Position numbers and translations under genes: made by a program
Notes under the pieces: generated by a model
The model's database searches: none
Told to the model about the DNA's origin: nothing
The model's input: the letters and a program-made list of their open reading frames with translations, nothing else
Origin: Oscillospiraceae bacterium
GTDB lineage: Bacteria; Bacillota; Clostridia; UBA1381; UMGS1253
NCBI GenBank assembly: GCA_015068725.1
Contig: SVKA01000002.1
Span: forward strand, 1 to 51,206
DNA: 51,206 nt
Direction: 5' to 3'
Part shown: piece by piece, positions 8,525-16,518 of the stretch
Numbering within the stretch: position 1 is the stretch's first letter
Layout: the number at the start of each line of letters is the position of its first letter

Positions 8525-9208
8525 TTACTTTGACTTTCTTTTTGCAAGTATTTTTACCTTGTTTCCATTTTTAAGTCCTGCACTATTTGCATCATCGGTG
8601 TCAAGATGCATCTCGCTGTGAAAATCCTCACGCACTCTCACCTGTACATCATAAAATAGTGTCGGCTTTTCACCCTCGATGCGAACATCAACACAATCGC
8701 CATCGCTTACACCGTTTTCCAGTGCCCCCTCCGGCGAAAGATGTATATGTCTGTTTGCGATAATTACGCCCTCTTTAAGATATACACTGCCCTTTGGTCC
8801 TACTAAAACCATCTTTTCAGAGCCCTTTATATCGCCCGACGGACGAACCGGCGGGCTTACTTTTAATACAAACGTATCTGTTCTTGAAATTTCTACCTGA
8901 GTGTTTTTGCGAACAGGTCCGAGCACTCTTACATTCTCAATCGCTTTAAGCGACGGTCCTACAAGTGTAACAACCTCGTTTGAAGCAAACTCCTTGCCCA
9001 TCAAAACCTTTTTTACGGTAAGCTCATAGCCTTTGCCGAATAAAGTTTCAAGGTCTGCTTGCGAAAGGTGAACATGTCTTTGCGACACACCTACCTTGAT
9101 TTCCTTGTCATCACTATTTATTGTCTCGGCTTTTGCCTCGCTGTTTGTACTTACTGATGAATTTATAACCTCTGCAACAATCTTTTCTATAAGCTTTTCA
9201 TCATACAT
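8525..9208 (-). CDS. pduL: Phosphate propanoyltransferase PduL
   Basis: 227 residues. It transfers the acyl group of propanoyl-CoA to phosphate, recycling CoA inside the compartment. Residues 1-17 (MYDEKLIEKIVAEVINS) form a short amphipathic helix typical of encapsulation peptides, followed by a low-complexity spacer. Two PduL beta-barrel domains follow, with metal-binding histidine motifs GVSQRHVHLS and ANRHIHLSP and a third site at EMHLDTDDANSAG. Length and motifs match catalytically complete PduL. It works directly after the CoA-acylating aldehyde dehydrogenase encoded in the same operon. Confidence 0.92.
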   Translation of the reverse strand: MYDEKLIEKIVAEVINSSVSTNSEAKAETINSDDKEIKVGVSQRHVHLSQADLETLFGKGYELTVKKVLMGKEFASNEVVTLVGPSLKAIENVRVLGPVRKNTQVEISRTDTFVLKVSPPVRPSGDIKGSEKMVLVGPKGSVYLKEGVIIANRHIHLSPEGALENGVSDGDCVDVRIEGEKPTLFYDVQVRVREDFHSEMHLDTDDANSAGLKNGNKVKILAKRKSK

Positions 9209-9222
9209 GTCTGATCACCTTC

Positions 9223-9510
9223 TTATATATCTGTATCAAAGAATTTCAAAATTTCGTCATGCGGTCTTGCTATAATTTCATAATTATATACCTTGCCAAA
9301 GCGCTGCGCCATAGTGCGCCCCGCTTCAACCGCCGCCGTTGCCGCCGATACACTTCCCATAACGATAAGTGTAACAAGTCTTCCGCCAAGACGTTTTTCC
9401 GTATGTATGAGGCGAACATCGGCAGCTTTAAGCATAGCATCAAGTCCTTCAATAGATGCTACCAGGCCCGAAACCTCAAGTATTCCAAGTGAATTATTAG
9501 TCATTTCCAT
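9223..9510 (-). CDS. BMC-H shell protein
   Basis: 95 residues, single BMC domain (SLGILEVSGLVASIEGLDAM to ARPHDEI). Such proteins form hexagonal tiles of the shell facets. The pore loop (KRLGGRL) differs from the KIGSGL pore of the two PduA-like paralogues in this locus, so it may pass a different small molecule. Start ATG 9510 has GAGGTG in front. It lies between pduL and the next BMC-H gene. Confidence 0.9.
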   Translation of the reverse strand: MEMTNNSLGILEVSGLVASIEGLDAMLKAADVRLIHTEKRLGGRLVTLIVMGSVSAATAAVEAGRTMAQRFGKVYNYEIIARPHDEILKFFDTDI

Positions 9511-9533
9511 ATTTGCACCTCGTTTTAAAAGAC

Positions 9534-9881
9534 TTATCTGCCCTTCATTGTCTTTGGAAGCTTTTTGTTGTACTTATCCTTGTTGATATCCATCAAATAT
9601 GCCATCTTTTCTGTATCTTCATCGGGACGTGCTATTATATGCGATACAATATAATGTCCCTTTGACTGTGCATACTTCTTTGCTGCCTCAACGCCGGCAC
9701 GCACATCTGCAACGTCGCCCTCAATTTTAAGTATCATAACGAGCGGCGCAGGTGCATCTTCACGTATAGGTCTGTTTCTGTCAAAAGCTATAACCTTTAC
9801 ATCTGCCGCTTTTGCCGCAGCATCAGCCGCACAAAGCGCAGTAGTAAAGCTATATACCTCAACCATTCCGAGTGATTTCAT
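9534..9881 (-). CDS. BMC-H shell protein with extended C-terminus
   Basis: 115 residues with one BMC domain (MKSLGMVEVYSFTTALCAADAA to SHIIARPDEDTEKM). A basic C-terminal tail of about 20 residues (NKDKYNKKLPKTMKGR) and an acidic/proline loop (RPIREDAPAP) replace the usual pore strand region. It is a divergent hexamer subunit, perhaps a minor or lumen-facing tile. SD GGGAGGGAG precedes ATG. No iron-sulfur cysteine motif of the PduK type is present in the tail. Confidence 0.88.
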   Translation of the reverse strand: MKSLGMVEVYSFTTALCAADAAAKAADVKVIAFDRNRPIREDAPAPLVMILKIEGDVADVRAGVEAAKKYAQSKGHYIVSHIIARPDEDTEKMAYLMDINKDKYNKKLPKTMKGR

Positions 9882-9930
9882 TTAAAATCTCCCTCCCGCC
9901 GCATTTTTTATCGGCGTTAATGTCATTTTC

Positions 9931-11325
9931 TTAAATAATGTGCAGGCCGTCAGCCATTACACAACGACGCTGTCTTGTAAAGCTTCTCGCACTTGTGATA
10001 CCTTCTCCCGTAGGACCTGCGATTGTGAAGGTTGTATGACCTTCACCGCCCGCACCAATACCTGCATAAGAAGGTGCATTTTTTACAAATATTGTTGTTT
10101 CAACCGCACGCGCAAACGCAGTAAGTCTGTCAACATTCTTTGAGTGAATGTGAGCAGAGTGGCGATTTCCGTGCTCTGCTGCAACGGCAAGCTCGATTGC
10201 CTCGTCAATATCCTTTACACGTACAATCGGCAAAATAGGCATCATAAGCTCTGTCTGAACAAACGGATGCTTTGCATCTGTTTCCATTATAATAAGTCTT
10301 GCATCAGAATTGATACCAAGCTCTTTCAAGAAAAGTGATGCATCCTTGCCAACCCATTTTTTGTTAATGCTATATTTTCCGTCTTTGTTTACAAGAGCAA
10401 TTTTAATAAGCTCATCAACCTGAGCACCGCTTATGAGATAAGCACCGCTCTGTGTCATTCTGTCTATAAGCATATCACATATGCTGTCAAATGCAAAGCA
10501 TTCCTTTTCTGCAATACACGGCAAATTGTTATCAAAGCTTGCACCCTTTATAATATCAGAAGCAGCCTTTGCAATATCTGCTGTATCGTCTACGATTACG
10601 GGCGGATTTCCCGCACCTGCACCGATTGCCTTCTTGCCTGATGACAAAAGCATCTTTACAACGCCGGGACCACCTGTTGCAACAAGGAGCTTTACATCCT
10701 TATCGGATACCATCTCGTTGCTTGAATCCATTGTAGGAACTTTAACTGAAACTACAAGGTTTTCAGGACCACCCGCTGCCAAAATAGCACGGTTCACAAG
10801 GTCTACCGCATAGTTTGATGTTTTCTTTGCATTCGGATGAGGATTAAACACAACCGCATTTCCGCCTGCAATCATACCGATCGAGTTACAAAGCACTGTT
10901 TCACTCGGATTTGTAGACGGTGTAATACTTCCGATAATGCCAAACGGAGCCATCTCAACGAGTGTAAGACCACAGTCGCCACTGTAAGCACGCGGGCATA
11001 TATCCTCTGTACCGGGAGTCTTGTTTGCAACAAGCTGATGCTTGATTATCTTGTCGCTTACGCGTCCCATACCTGTTTCCTCAACACCAAGCTTTGCCAT
11101 TTGCTCAGCTTCTTCGAGTATGTACTCACGGATTTTATCAATCATCTTTTCACGCTGCGCAATAGTATAGCCGCGGAACTGCTTATACGCAATTTTTACA
11201 GCCGCAAGCGCATCTGTCATAGACTCAAACACACCCTTTTGCGGACGTGCATCCTGGGACTGCGAATTTAAACCTTCTATTACATCAGTAATAATTTTTT
11301 GAATTTTAGCCTCATCAATTTGCAT
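9931..11325 (-). CDS. pduP: CoA-acylating propanal dehydrogenase PduP
   Basis: 464 residues from ATG 11325 (SD GAGG eight bases away; the 11334 start is a GTG). It oxidises propanal to propanoyl-CoA with NAD+ and CoA. Residues 1-20 form an encapsulation helix (EAKIQKIITDVIEGLN), then a linker and the ALDH superfamily domain. The catalytic cysteine is Cys270 in FDNNLPCIAEKE; the cofactor region ATGGPGVVKMLL and GAGAGNPPV agree with the PduP/EutE group. It works with pduL downstream and with the alcohol dehydrogenase that regenerates NAD+ inside the shell. Confidence 0.93.
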   Translation of the reverse strand: MQIDEAKIQKIITDVIEGLNSQSQDARPQKGVFESMTDALAAVKIAYKQFRGYTIAQREKMIDKIREYILEEAEQMAKLGVEETGMGRVSDKIIKHQLVANKTPGTEDICPRAYSGDCGLTLVEMAPFGIIGSITPSTNPSETVLCNSIGMIAGGNAVVFNPHPNAKKTSNYAVDLVNRAILAAGGPENLVVSVKVPTMDSSNEMVSDKDVKLLVATGGPGVVKMLLSSGKKAIGAGAGNPPVIVDDTADIAKAASDIIKGASFDNNLPCIAEKECFAFDSICDMLIDRMTQSGAYLISGAQVDELIKIALVNKDGKYSINKKWVGKDASLFLKELGINSDARLIIMETDAKHPFVQTELMMPILPIVRVKDIDEAIELAVAAEHGNRHSAHIHSKNVDRLTAFARAVETTIFVKNAPSYAGIGAGGEGHTTFTIAGPTGEGITSARSFTRQRRCVMADGLHII

Positions 11326-11365
11326 ATCTGTCACCTCAAAACTTTATTTATAAAACTATAAGCTA

Positions 11366-11914
11366 CTAAAAAATAGATTCTGCAAGCTCTTTGCTTGGAC
11401 TTGCAATAACTGCACAATCAAGAAGCATTGCGCTTTCCTGAATTTCTTTTTTAACATGCTCTGTCGCCGCTTCAACCGCCGCAACATCGCCTGTAAACAA
11501 AAGATACGACTTTCCGCACATACCGACTGCCAAACGAAGCTCGACAAGTGATACTATCGCAGTTTTAGCTGCTATATCAGCAGCCTTTACGGCGCTTGAT
11601 GCACTGTAAGTTTCAATTATTCCAAGTGCTTTAAGCCCCTCTGTCCCCGGTACACCCAGCATTGCATCAAAAATCGATTCGTGCGGATTACCAAGTACAA
11701 AGCTGTCAGCAACTTTTGAGCCGTACGCTTTGCAAGCTGCATCGTGCGATGCTTTAACGGCGCTTATATCACCGCTGAATAATATAAGATATTTTCCGGG
11801 GCAGACTGTCTTTGCAAAGATAATCTTTACTGCCGCCGTTTTTATAATAAGGTCAGCCGCAAGAAAACCGGTTGTAACCGTACTTGTTTCTACCATTGCA
11901 ATCGCTTTATTCAT
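11366..11914 (-). CDS. pduT: BMC-T shell protein PduT with [4Fe-4S] pore
   Basis: About 182 residues from ATG 11914, eight bases inside the end of pduS (the 11926 start is GTG). Two tandem BMC domains form a trimeric tile. With this start Cys38 falls in KTVCPGKYL, the position and motif by which Salmonella PduT holds a [4Fe-4S] cluster at the trimer pore. It is coupled to pduS, so the pair is likely the electron path across the shell. Confidence 0.92.
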   Translation of the reverse strand: MNKAIAMVETSTVTTGFLAADLIIKTAAVKIIFAKTVCPGKYLILFSGDISAVKASHDAACKAYGSKVADSFVLGNPHESIFDAMLGVPGTEGLKALGIIETYSASSAVKAADIAAKTAIVSLVELRLAVGMCGKSYLLFTGDVAAVEAATEHVKKEIQESAMLLDCAVIASPSKELAESIF

Positions 11915-13274
11915 TTGTCGGCTCACCTACCTTTTCTTCTTTTTTCACGCTGCTCTTTTCAATTACAATAAACTTTTCCTTAACCTTTGTTACCACACCA
12001 TCAATTGGCGAATGAAGGTTTACCGAAAGTTTATCCTCATCTGCTTTTGCCACACACTGACCGACTTTTACACTGTCGCCAACTTTTACAACAACACTCG
12101 GCACTGCGCCAATGCTCTGTGAAAGCGCAATCTTTACTTTCTTCACGTCTACATGCGCCTCACTCAGTGGTGCATCTACGTTATACCTTGTCAAGTCAAG
12201 ACGCGATATAAGCCGAGACATTGGAATTCGTGCATAATCACGTGTTTCGCTCACAGGCTTTGTTTCTGCCTTTGGCGGTTTTACGCCCGCCGCTCTAAGC
12301 TCTGCCTTGCACTCACCAATAAGTGTTCTTGGTGAAAGTCCTTGTGGACACGCAAACATCTCACATATTCCGCATCCCGAGCAAAACGCAGTGTTTAGTA
12401 CTGCATCCACCAGCTTTGCATCCTCGTTTTTCGCCGCAAGCATAAAACTGTGCGGTTCAATGGGATGACCAAGCAGATTACGCGGACACATGTCGGTGCA
12501 CATTCTGCACTGACAACATGCACTCATAGCACGATTTATTGAAACGGAGGATTTAACCCTCCTCTTATTTACAATGTTATGATCTGGTGGCATAACTAAA
12601 ATTGCATTTGTAGTTTTGCCGATTCTTTTATTTGCAGAAACTATGCTGCCCGTCATAGGACCGCCGCTTATGTAGATGACATCATCACACGTTAATCCAC
12701 CTGCAAGCGAAACCGCTTCTTCAAATGACATTCCAAGTGGCAATCTGAGCGTGCACGGCTTCTTCACCTCGCCTGCAATCGTAACGTATTTATGCGTTAC
12801 ATTTTCCCCGCGAAGTGCGCCGTATACATTGTACGCCGTTTCTACGTTAAACACACATACCCCTACTGAAATCGGTAGTGCTCCCGCCGCTACAACACGA
12901 CCGGTAGTTTCATATATCAAGACAATTTCATCACCTGCGGGATAAATCTCCGGCAGATACGAAATTTCAATGTTTTCAAATTCATCAATATTCGATTTTA
13001 GTGCCGATACAGCCTCTTTGTACGAAGGCTTTATGCCTACGATAGCTTTTTTTGCACCAACACTTTGACGCAAAGTATCAAGCCCCTCCAAAACCTCACC
13101 TGGATGCTTTGAAAGAAGCAATCTGTGCGGTTTTAAAAGCGGTTCACACTCTGCACAATTCAATATAACTGTATCAATTCCTTCGCCTAATTTGGCGTAA
13201 GTGGGGAAGCCGGCGCCACCTGCGCCGACAACCCCTGCCTCTTTAAGCTTCGCTTTAAGTTCTCTTACGTCCAT
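11907..13274 (-). CDS. pduS: PduS-type electron carrier (RnfC-like)
   Basis: 455 residues. The N-terminal RnfC/Nqo1-like Rossmann region (GVVGAGGAGFPTYAKL, AECEP) is followed by an SLBB region. Two [4Fe-4S] motifs follow (Cys254/256/259/263 in CQCRMCTDMCP and Cys298/301/304/309 in CSGCGICEMFACP), and then a C-terminal barrel-sandwich domain. PduS was described as a cobalamin reductase; the dehydratase here is B12-independent, so it probably moves electrons between NADH or flavin and the shell cluster of PduT. Adjacent and overlapping pduT supports a shared function. Confidence 0.92.
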   Translation of the reverse strand: MDVRELKAKLKEAGVVGAGGAGFPTYAKLGEGIDTVILNCAECEPLLKPHRLLLSKHPGEVLEGLDTLRQSVGAKKAIVGIKPSYKEAVSALKSNIDEFENIEISYLPEIYPAGDEIVLIYETTGRVVAAGALPISVGVCVFNVETAYNVYGALRGENVTHKYVTIAGEVKKPCTLRLPLGMSFEEAVSLAGGLTCDDVIYISGGPMTGSIVSANKRIGKTTNAILVMPPDHNIVNKRRVKSSVSINRAMSACCQCRMCTDMCPRNLLGHPIEPHSFMLAAKNEDAKLVDAVLNTAFCSGCGICEMFACPQGLSPRTLIGECKAELRAAGVKPPKAETKPVSETRDYARIPMSRLISRLDLTRYNVDAPLSEAHVDVKKVKIALSQSIGAVPSVVVKVGDSVKVGQCVAKADEDKLSVNLHSPIDGVVTKVKEKFIVIEKSSVKKEEKVGEPTNE

Positions 13275-13280
13275 AATTGT

Positions 13281-13541
13281 TTACTCCAGTCCTCTCGCAT
13301 CGTCAACTATGCCGACAATTACCGCGTCGACAGGGCTTTTTTCCATGCCCGTACCTACACGTGCCGCACTTCCCTTTGCTACAAGCACGGTTTCACCGAT
13401 GCCCGCACCAACATTGTCAACTGCGACAAAACTTTTTCCGCCTATTATTTCAAGCGGCTCAACAACCAAAAACTTACTTCCCATAAGGTTTTCATTTTTT
13501 CTTGTTGAAACTATACTTGAGATAACCTTTCCGATAATCAT
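13281..13541 (-). CDS. pduN: BMC-P pentameric vertex protein (EutN/PduN/CcmL)
   Basis: 86 residues with the EutN/CcmL fold (MIIGKVISSIVSTRK, GKSFVAVDNVGAGIGETVLVAKGSAAR, PVDAVIVGIVD). Pentamers cap the vertices of the shell. It is the only BMC-P gene in the locus. SD GGGAG precedes ATG 13541, and its stop is six bases from the pduS start. Confidence 0.95.
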   Translation of the reverse strand: MIIGKVISSIVSTRKNENLMGSKFLVVEPLEIIGGKSFVAVDNVGAGIGETVLVAKGSAARVGTGMEKSPVDAVIVGIVDDARGLE

Positions 13542-13577
13542 AACTATCTCCCATTTCTGCCGAATTTTTTATGAAAA

Positions 13578-13961
13578 TTAAAGAGTCGGCAAAATCTTCT
13601 CAACGTCGCCGTGAGGACGCGGAATAACGTGGGATGCGATTACCTCGCCGAGTCTTGATGCACTGTTTGCACCGGCTTCAACTGCAGCCTTAACTGCACC
13701 TACATCGCCGCGAACCATTACGCTTACAAGACCTGAACCGATTTTCTCTGTTCCGATAAGTGATACATTAGCAGCCTTTACCATTGAATCAGCAGCCTCA
13801 ATTGCAGCTACAAGGCCTCTTGTTTCTACCATACCCAATGCTTCCTGAGCCATTTTTACTTCCTCCTTTACCTGTTTGTTAATATTAATATCCTTATTAA
13901 TATCTTTTTTTGCCGGAGCAGCTTCAACGGCTACCTCCGGTGTTTTAGCTTTTTCTGCCAT
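13578..13961 (-). CDS. pduA: PduA-like BMC-H with two in-frame starts
   Basis: The long form is 127 residues and the short form (ATG 13853) is 91. Both starts have ribosome sites: GGAAGGTG before 13961 and AAAGGAGGA before 13853. The short form matches the paralogue at 13987-14268 almost residue for residue, with pore motif KIGSGL. The extra 36 residues are Lys/Ala/Glu/Asn-rich ([19 protein letters not shown]) and predicted hydrophilic. PduB in Salmonella is known to be made as long and short forms, the long one linking core and shell; here the same trick would be used on a hexamer subunit. The extension could also be a chance open leader. Confidence 0.9.
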   Translation of the reverse strand: MAEKAKTPEVAVEAAPAKKDINKDININKQVKEEVKMAQEALGMVETRGLVAAIEAADSMVKAANVSLIGTEKIGSGLVSVMVRGDVGAVKAAVEAGANSASRLGEVIASHVIPRPHGDVEKILPTL

Positions 13962-13986
13962 AGCTTTTCACCTTCCTAATTTTAAA

Positions 13987-14268
13987 TTAGTCTTTAAACT
14001 TAGGCAAAATCTTCTCAACATCGCTGTGAGGACGCGGAATAACGTGTGTAGCTACAAGCTCACCAAGCTTTGATGCGCATACGCCACCAGCTTCAACTGC
14101 AGCCTTAACTGCACCTACATCGCCGCGTACCATTACGCTTACGAGTCCAGAACCGATTTTCTCTGTTCCGATAAGTACAACCTCTGCTGCCTTTACCATT
14201 GCGTCTGCAGCCTCAATTGATGCTACAAGACCTCTTGTTTCTACCATACCTAATGCTTCCTGTGCCAT
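13987..14268 (-). CDS. pduA: PduA-like BMC-H major shell protein
   Basis: 93 residues, one BMC domain ([20 protein letters not shown] to [15 protein letters not shown]), pore loop KIGSGL. SD AAGGAGGA precedes ATG. It is very similar to the next gene (short form), differing at only a minority of positions, so the pair is a recent tandem duplication. These are probably the bulk facet proteins, with pores sized for propanediol and propanal. Confidence 0.95.
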   Translation of the reverse strand: MAQEALGMVETRGLVASIEAADAMVKAAEVVLIGTEKIGSGLVSVMVRGDVGAVKAAVEAGGVCASKLGELVATHVIPRPHSDVEKILPKFKD

Positions 14269-14318
14269 TTTTACTTCCTCCTTAAATTTTTATATAAATT
14301 TTTTATTAATTTATAAAC

Positions 14319-15524
14319 TTATTCGTTTATAATTACAATTTTAAGACCTTCCATCTTCAGATTTACTCTGTGAGCCTCATTAATCTGGTCAAGTGAGAAT
14401 CTGTGTGTAATAAGGTCGCCGAGCGGGATACCAATACCCTTTGCTCTCTTCATGAAATCAAATGTTGTTGCATAATCACGAAGTGTGTATACCCATGAGC
14501 CAACCAATGTAAGCTCTTTTGAGCATATATCAAAGTGCGGGTTGATAGTTGCGTCGCCGCCATTGATAAAGAAGCCAAGTTCGCAAAGACCGCCGCCCTT
14601 TCTTACAAACTTATAGATGTTACTGTGTGCGATAGGTGAACCTGTGCACTGGAATGCAAAATCTGCAAACTTGCCGTCAAATGTGTTTGCAACTGCATTT
14701 GCAAGCTCATCAGCACCTTTGTAATCCTTAAAGTTTACTGTCTTTGTTGCGCCCATTTTGAGTGCAAAATCAAGCCTTTTCTGTTCGCCGTCAACCGCTG
14801 TGATATTTTCAATACCCATTGTGCGCAAAACAGCTATACATATAAGACCGATAGGACCGCAGCCCTGTACTACAACGTTGCTGTTAAAACGAAGTATGCC
14901 CGTTGTCTTTGCACGCTCTACCGCGTGGATAAGAACCGCACATGGCTCTATCAAAATTCTTTCATCAAGACTAAGGTCGCTTACATTAAATACTGTAGAA
15001 CCACCACGGATTACCATGTAATCTGCAAACCAACCGTTAAGGTGAATATCATCATCAGGCATAAGACCGTAAATGTCACCTGCACCAACGTTTTGTTTGT
15101 TAAGGTCATACATTGTGATGTCAGGGTCGTCAGCAAAAATCATACATGTAACAACCTTGTCACCAACCTTAAGACTTTTGCCTGCGCTGTCTTTTTTTAC
15201 GTTTTTACCCATTTTTACGATTTCGCCTGTACCCTCGTGACCAAGTACAACAGGAATAAGTGAAAACGGATCGCGTTTAAATTCGTGAGCGTCGGTACCG
15301 CATATGCCGCAGCCCTCAACCTTTACAAGTATATCGTCATCGCCGATTTCGGGAATAGGGAACTCTCTGATATCATAATTCTCAAGCTTTGTCAAAACTG
15401 CAGCCTTGGATGTAGCAGGTACATTCTTCGGGGCAGATGATGATGCTTTTGTCGCACCCTCTTCATGAAGTCTGGCAAGAACGCCTTGTACTATTTGTTC
15501 AATGTTTTGTGAATTCATATCCAT
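14319..15524 (-). CDS. Zinc alcohol dehydrogenase with encapsulation peptide
   Basis: 401 residues, medium-chain zinc dehydrogenase. Residues 4-20 (NSQNIEQIVQGVLARLH) form an encapsulation helix joined by an Ala/Ser/Pro linker to the enzyme. Catalytic zinc ligands Cys75 (GICGTDAH) and His96-Glu97 (LGHEG) and the NAD fold (QGCGPIGLI) are present. The four-cysteine structural-zinc lobe is replaced by a cysteine-poor segment (DLNKQNVGAGDIYGLMP). The likely reaction is propanal to 1-propanol, recycling NADH made by the aldehyde dehydrogenase. The usual PduQ is an iron-type enzyme, so this is a functional replacement; acting on lactaldehyde is an alternative. Confidence 0.85.
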   Translation of the reverse strand: MDMNSQNIEQIVQGVLARLHEEGATKASSSAPKNVPATSKAAVLTKLENYDIREFPIPEIGDDDILVKVEGCGICGTDAHEFKRDPFSLIPVVLGHEGTGEIVKMGKNVKKDSAGKSLKVGDKVVTCMIFADDPDITMYDLNKQNVGAGDIYGLMPDDDIHLNGWFADYMVIRGGSTVFNVSDLSLDERILIEPCAVLIHAVERAKTTGILRFNSNVVVQGCGPIGLICIAVLRTMGIENITAVDGEQKRLDFALKMGATKTVNFKDYKGADELANAVANTFDGKFADFAFQCTGSPIAHSNIYKFVRKGGGLCELGFFINGGDATINPHFDICSKELTLVGSWVYTLRDYATTFDFMKRAKGIGIPLGDLITHRFSLDQINEAHRVNLKMEGLKIVIINE

Positions 15525-15554
15525 AATTCAAGACTCCTTACACTTTTTGTTTTT

Positions 15555-16355
15555 TTATTTACCAAGCTGCTCAAGTACTTTCTTTGTAATGCTTGCTACT
15601 ATATCAGCATCAGCTTGTGTTTTTTGGCTTCCACAGGATCCACCGCAAGCGTGGCAACTTGCCTTACCACTTTTAGCATTGGGGCAGATATCTGCAGGAT
15701 GCTTGCCTGTCATGCCGAACTGTCTTCTTATTTCATACAATCTCTGAACCTGCGCCTCTGAAAGCTCTTTCGGACCGCCAAGCTGCTTTGATATGTAGAG
15801 AAGCTTTGCATAAAACTCAACAGACTCCATCTTGTGATAAGCACTTAAAAGTGAATCCGAGTATGTAAGTGCACCGTGATTCTCAAGCAAAACTGCATCA
15901 TAGTGCTGCAAATACTTTGAAACAGCATCCGGAATTTCCTCTGTCGAAGGTGTGCCGTACTCAGCAATCGGTACACAACCAAGAGCGATAACAGCCTCTG
16001 GCATAATCGGCTGTGTAAGCGGAATACCTGCGATAGCAAAGCCTGTTGCATACATAGGATGAGCATGTACAACGCTCTTTACGTCGGGTCTTTCCTTATA
16101 TACACGCATGTGCATCTTTATCTCCGACGATGGCTTAAAACCCTTGTTTGCCTGGATAACATTTCCCTTTGCATCTACCTTACAGATATATTCAGGAGTC
16201 ATAAAGCCCTTACTTACACCTGTAGGTGTGCACAAAAATTCGTTATCGGAAATCTTAACCGAGATGTTACCATCATTTGCAGCAACCATGCCTCTGTTAT
16301 AGATTCTTTTTCCGATTTCACAAATCTCTTTTTTGATTTCGTATTCTGATACCAT
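15555..16355 (-). CDS. fucA: Class II fuculose/rhamnulose-phosphate aldolase, encapsulated
   Basis: 266 residues. Class II aldolase/adducin domain (about 1-220) with NDGNISVKI, the Glu of SSEIKMHM, zinc histidines in VVHAHPMYATG and a third in LLENHGALTYSD. It splits L-fuculose-1-phosphate (or rhamnulose-1-phosphate) to dihydroxyacetone phosphate and L-lactaldehyde. After the enzyme domain a linker with Cys225/235/238/242 (CHACGGSCG) leads to an amphipathic C-terminal helix, residues 249-266 (DADIVASITKKVLEQLGK), which looks like an encapsulation peptide. It is the first gene after its own strong promoter. An aldolase within the locus is the mark of GRM5-like compartments. Confidence 0.9.
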   Translation of the reverse strand: MVSEYEIKKEICEIGKRIYNRGMVAANDGNISVKISDNEFLCTPTGVSKGFMTPEYICKVDAKGNVIQANKGFKPSSEIKMHMRVYKERPDVKSVVHAHPMYATGFAIAGIPLTQPIMPEAVIALGCVPIAEYGTPSTEEIPDAVSKYLQHYDAVLLENHGALTYSDSLLSAYHKMESVEFYAKLLYISKQLGGPKELSEAQVQRLYEIRRQFGMTGKHPADICPNAKSGKASCHACGGSCGSQKTQADADIVASITKKVLEQLGK

Positions 16356-16411
16356 ACCAAAATCACTCCTTCTATCTTTATTGTTGTATGTTATTGTTTA
16401 TCCTTAATTTT

Positions 16412-16440
16412 ATTATACATAATTTTTCTGTGTTTGTCAA
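16412..16440 (-). promoter_or_regulatory. Consensus promoter upstream of the aldolase
   Basis: Minus strand: TTGACA (16435-16440), 17 bases, TATAAT (16412-16417), both perfect consensus hexamers, 57 bases before the aldolase ATG. It starts the second microcompartment transcript (aldolase to DeoR). Confidence 0.85.
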
Positions 16441-16466
16441 CAAAAAATCTGTGTTTTTCTGTGTTT
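16427..16466. promoter_or_regulatory. Three TCTGTGTTT repeats, candidate DeoR operator
   Basis: The plus strand carries TCTGTGTTT at 16427-16435, 16448-16456 and 16458-16466. The copies start 21 and 10 bases apart, that is on the same helix face. The first lies inside the promoter spacer, the other two just upstream of the -35. The same 9-mer recurs inside the spacer of the dehydratase promoter at 20832-20840. This fits repression by the DeoR protein of the locus. Confidence 0.6.
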
Positions 16467-16518
16467 TTTGACAATTTTGTTTTTGTTTTTGTATTTTTTG
16501 CTCGTTTTTATGTGGTTT

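Noticed and set aside
16467-16500. TTTTGTTTTTG repeats as the DeoR operator
   Set aside because: Similar T/G-rich tracts also flank secG and other genes, so they are background; the TCTGTGTTT repeats are more specific.
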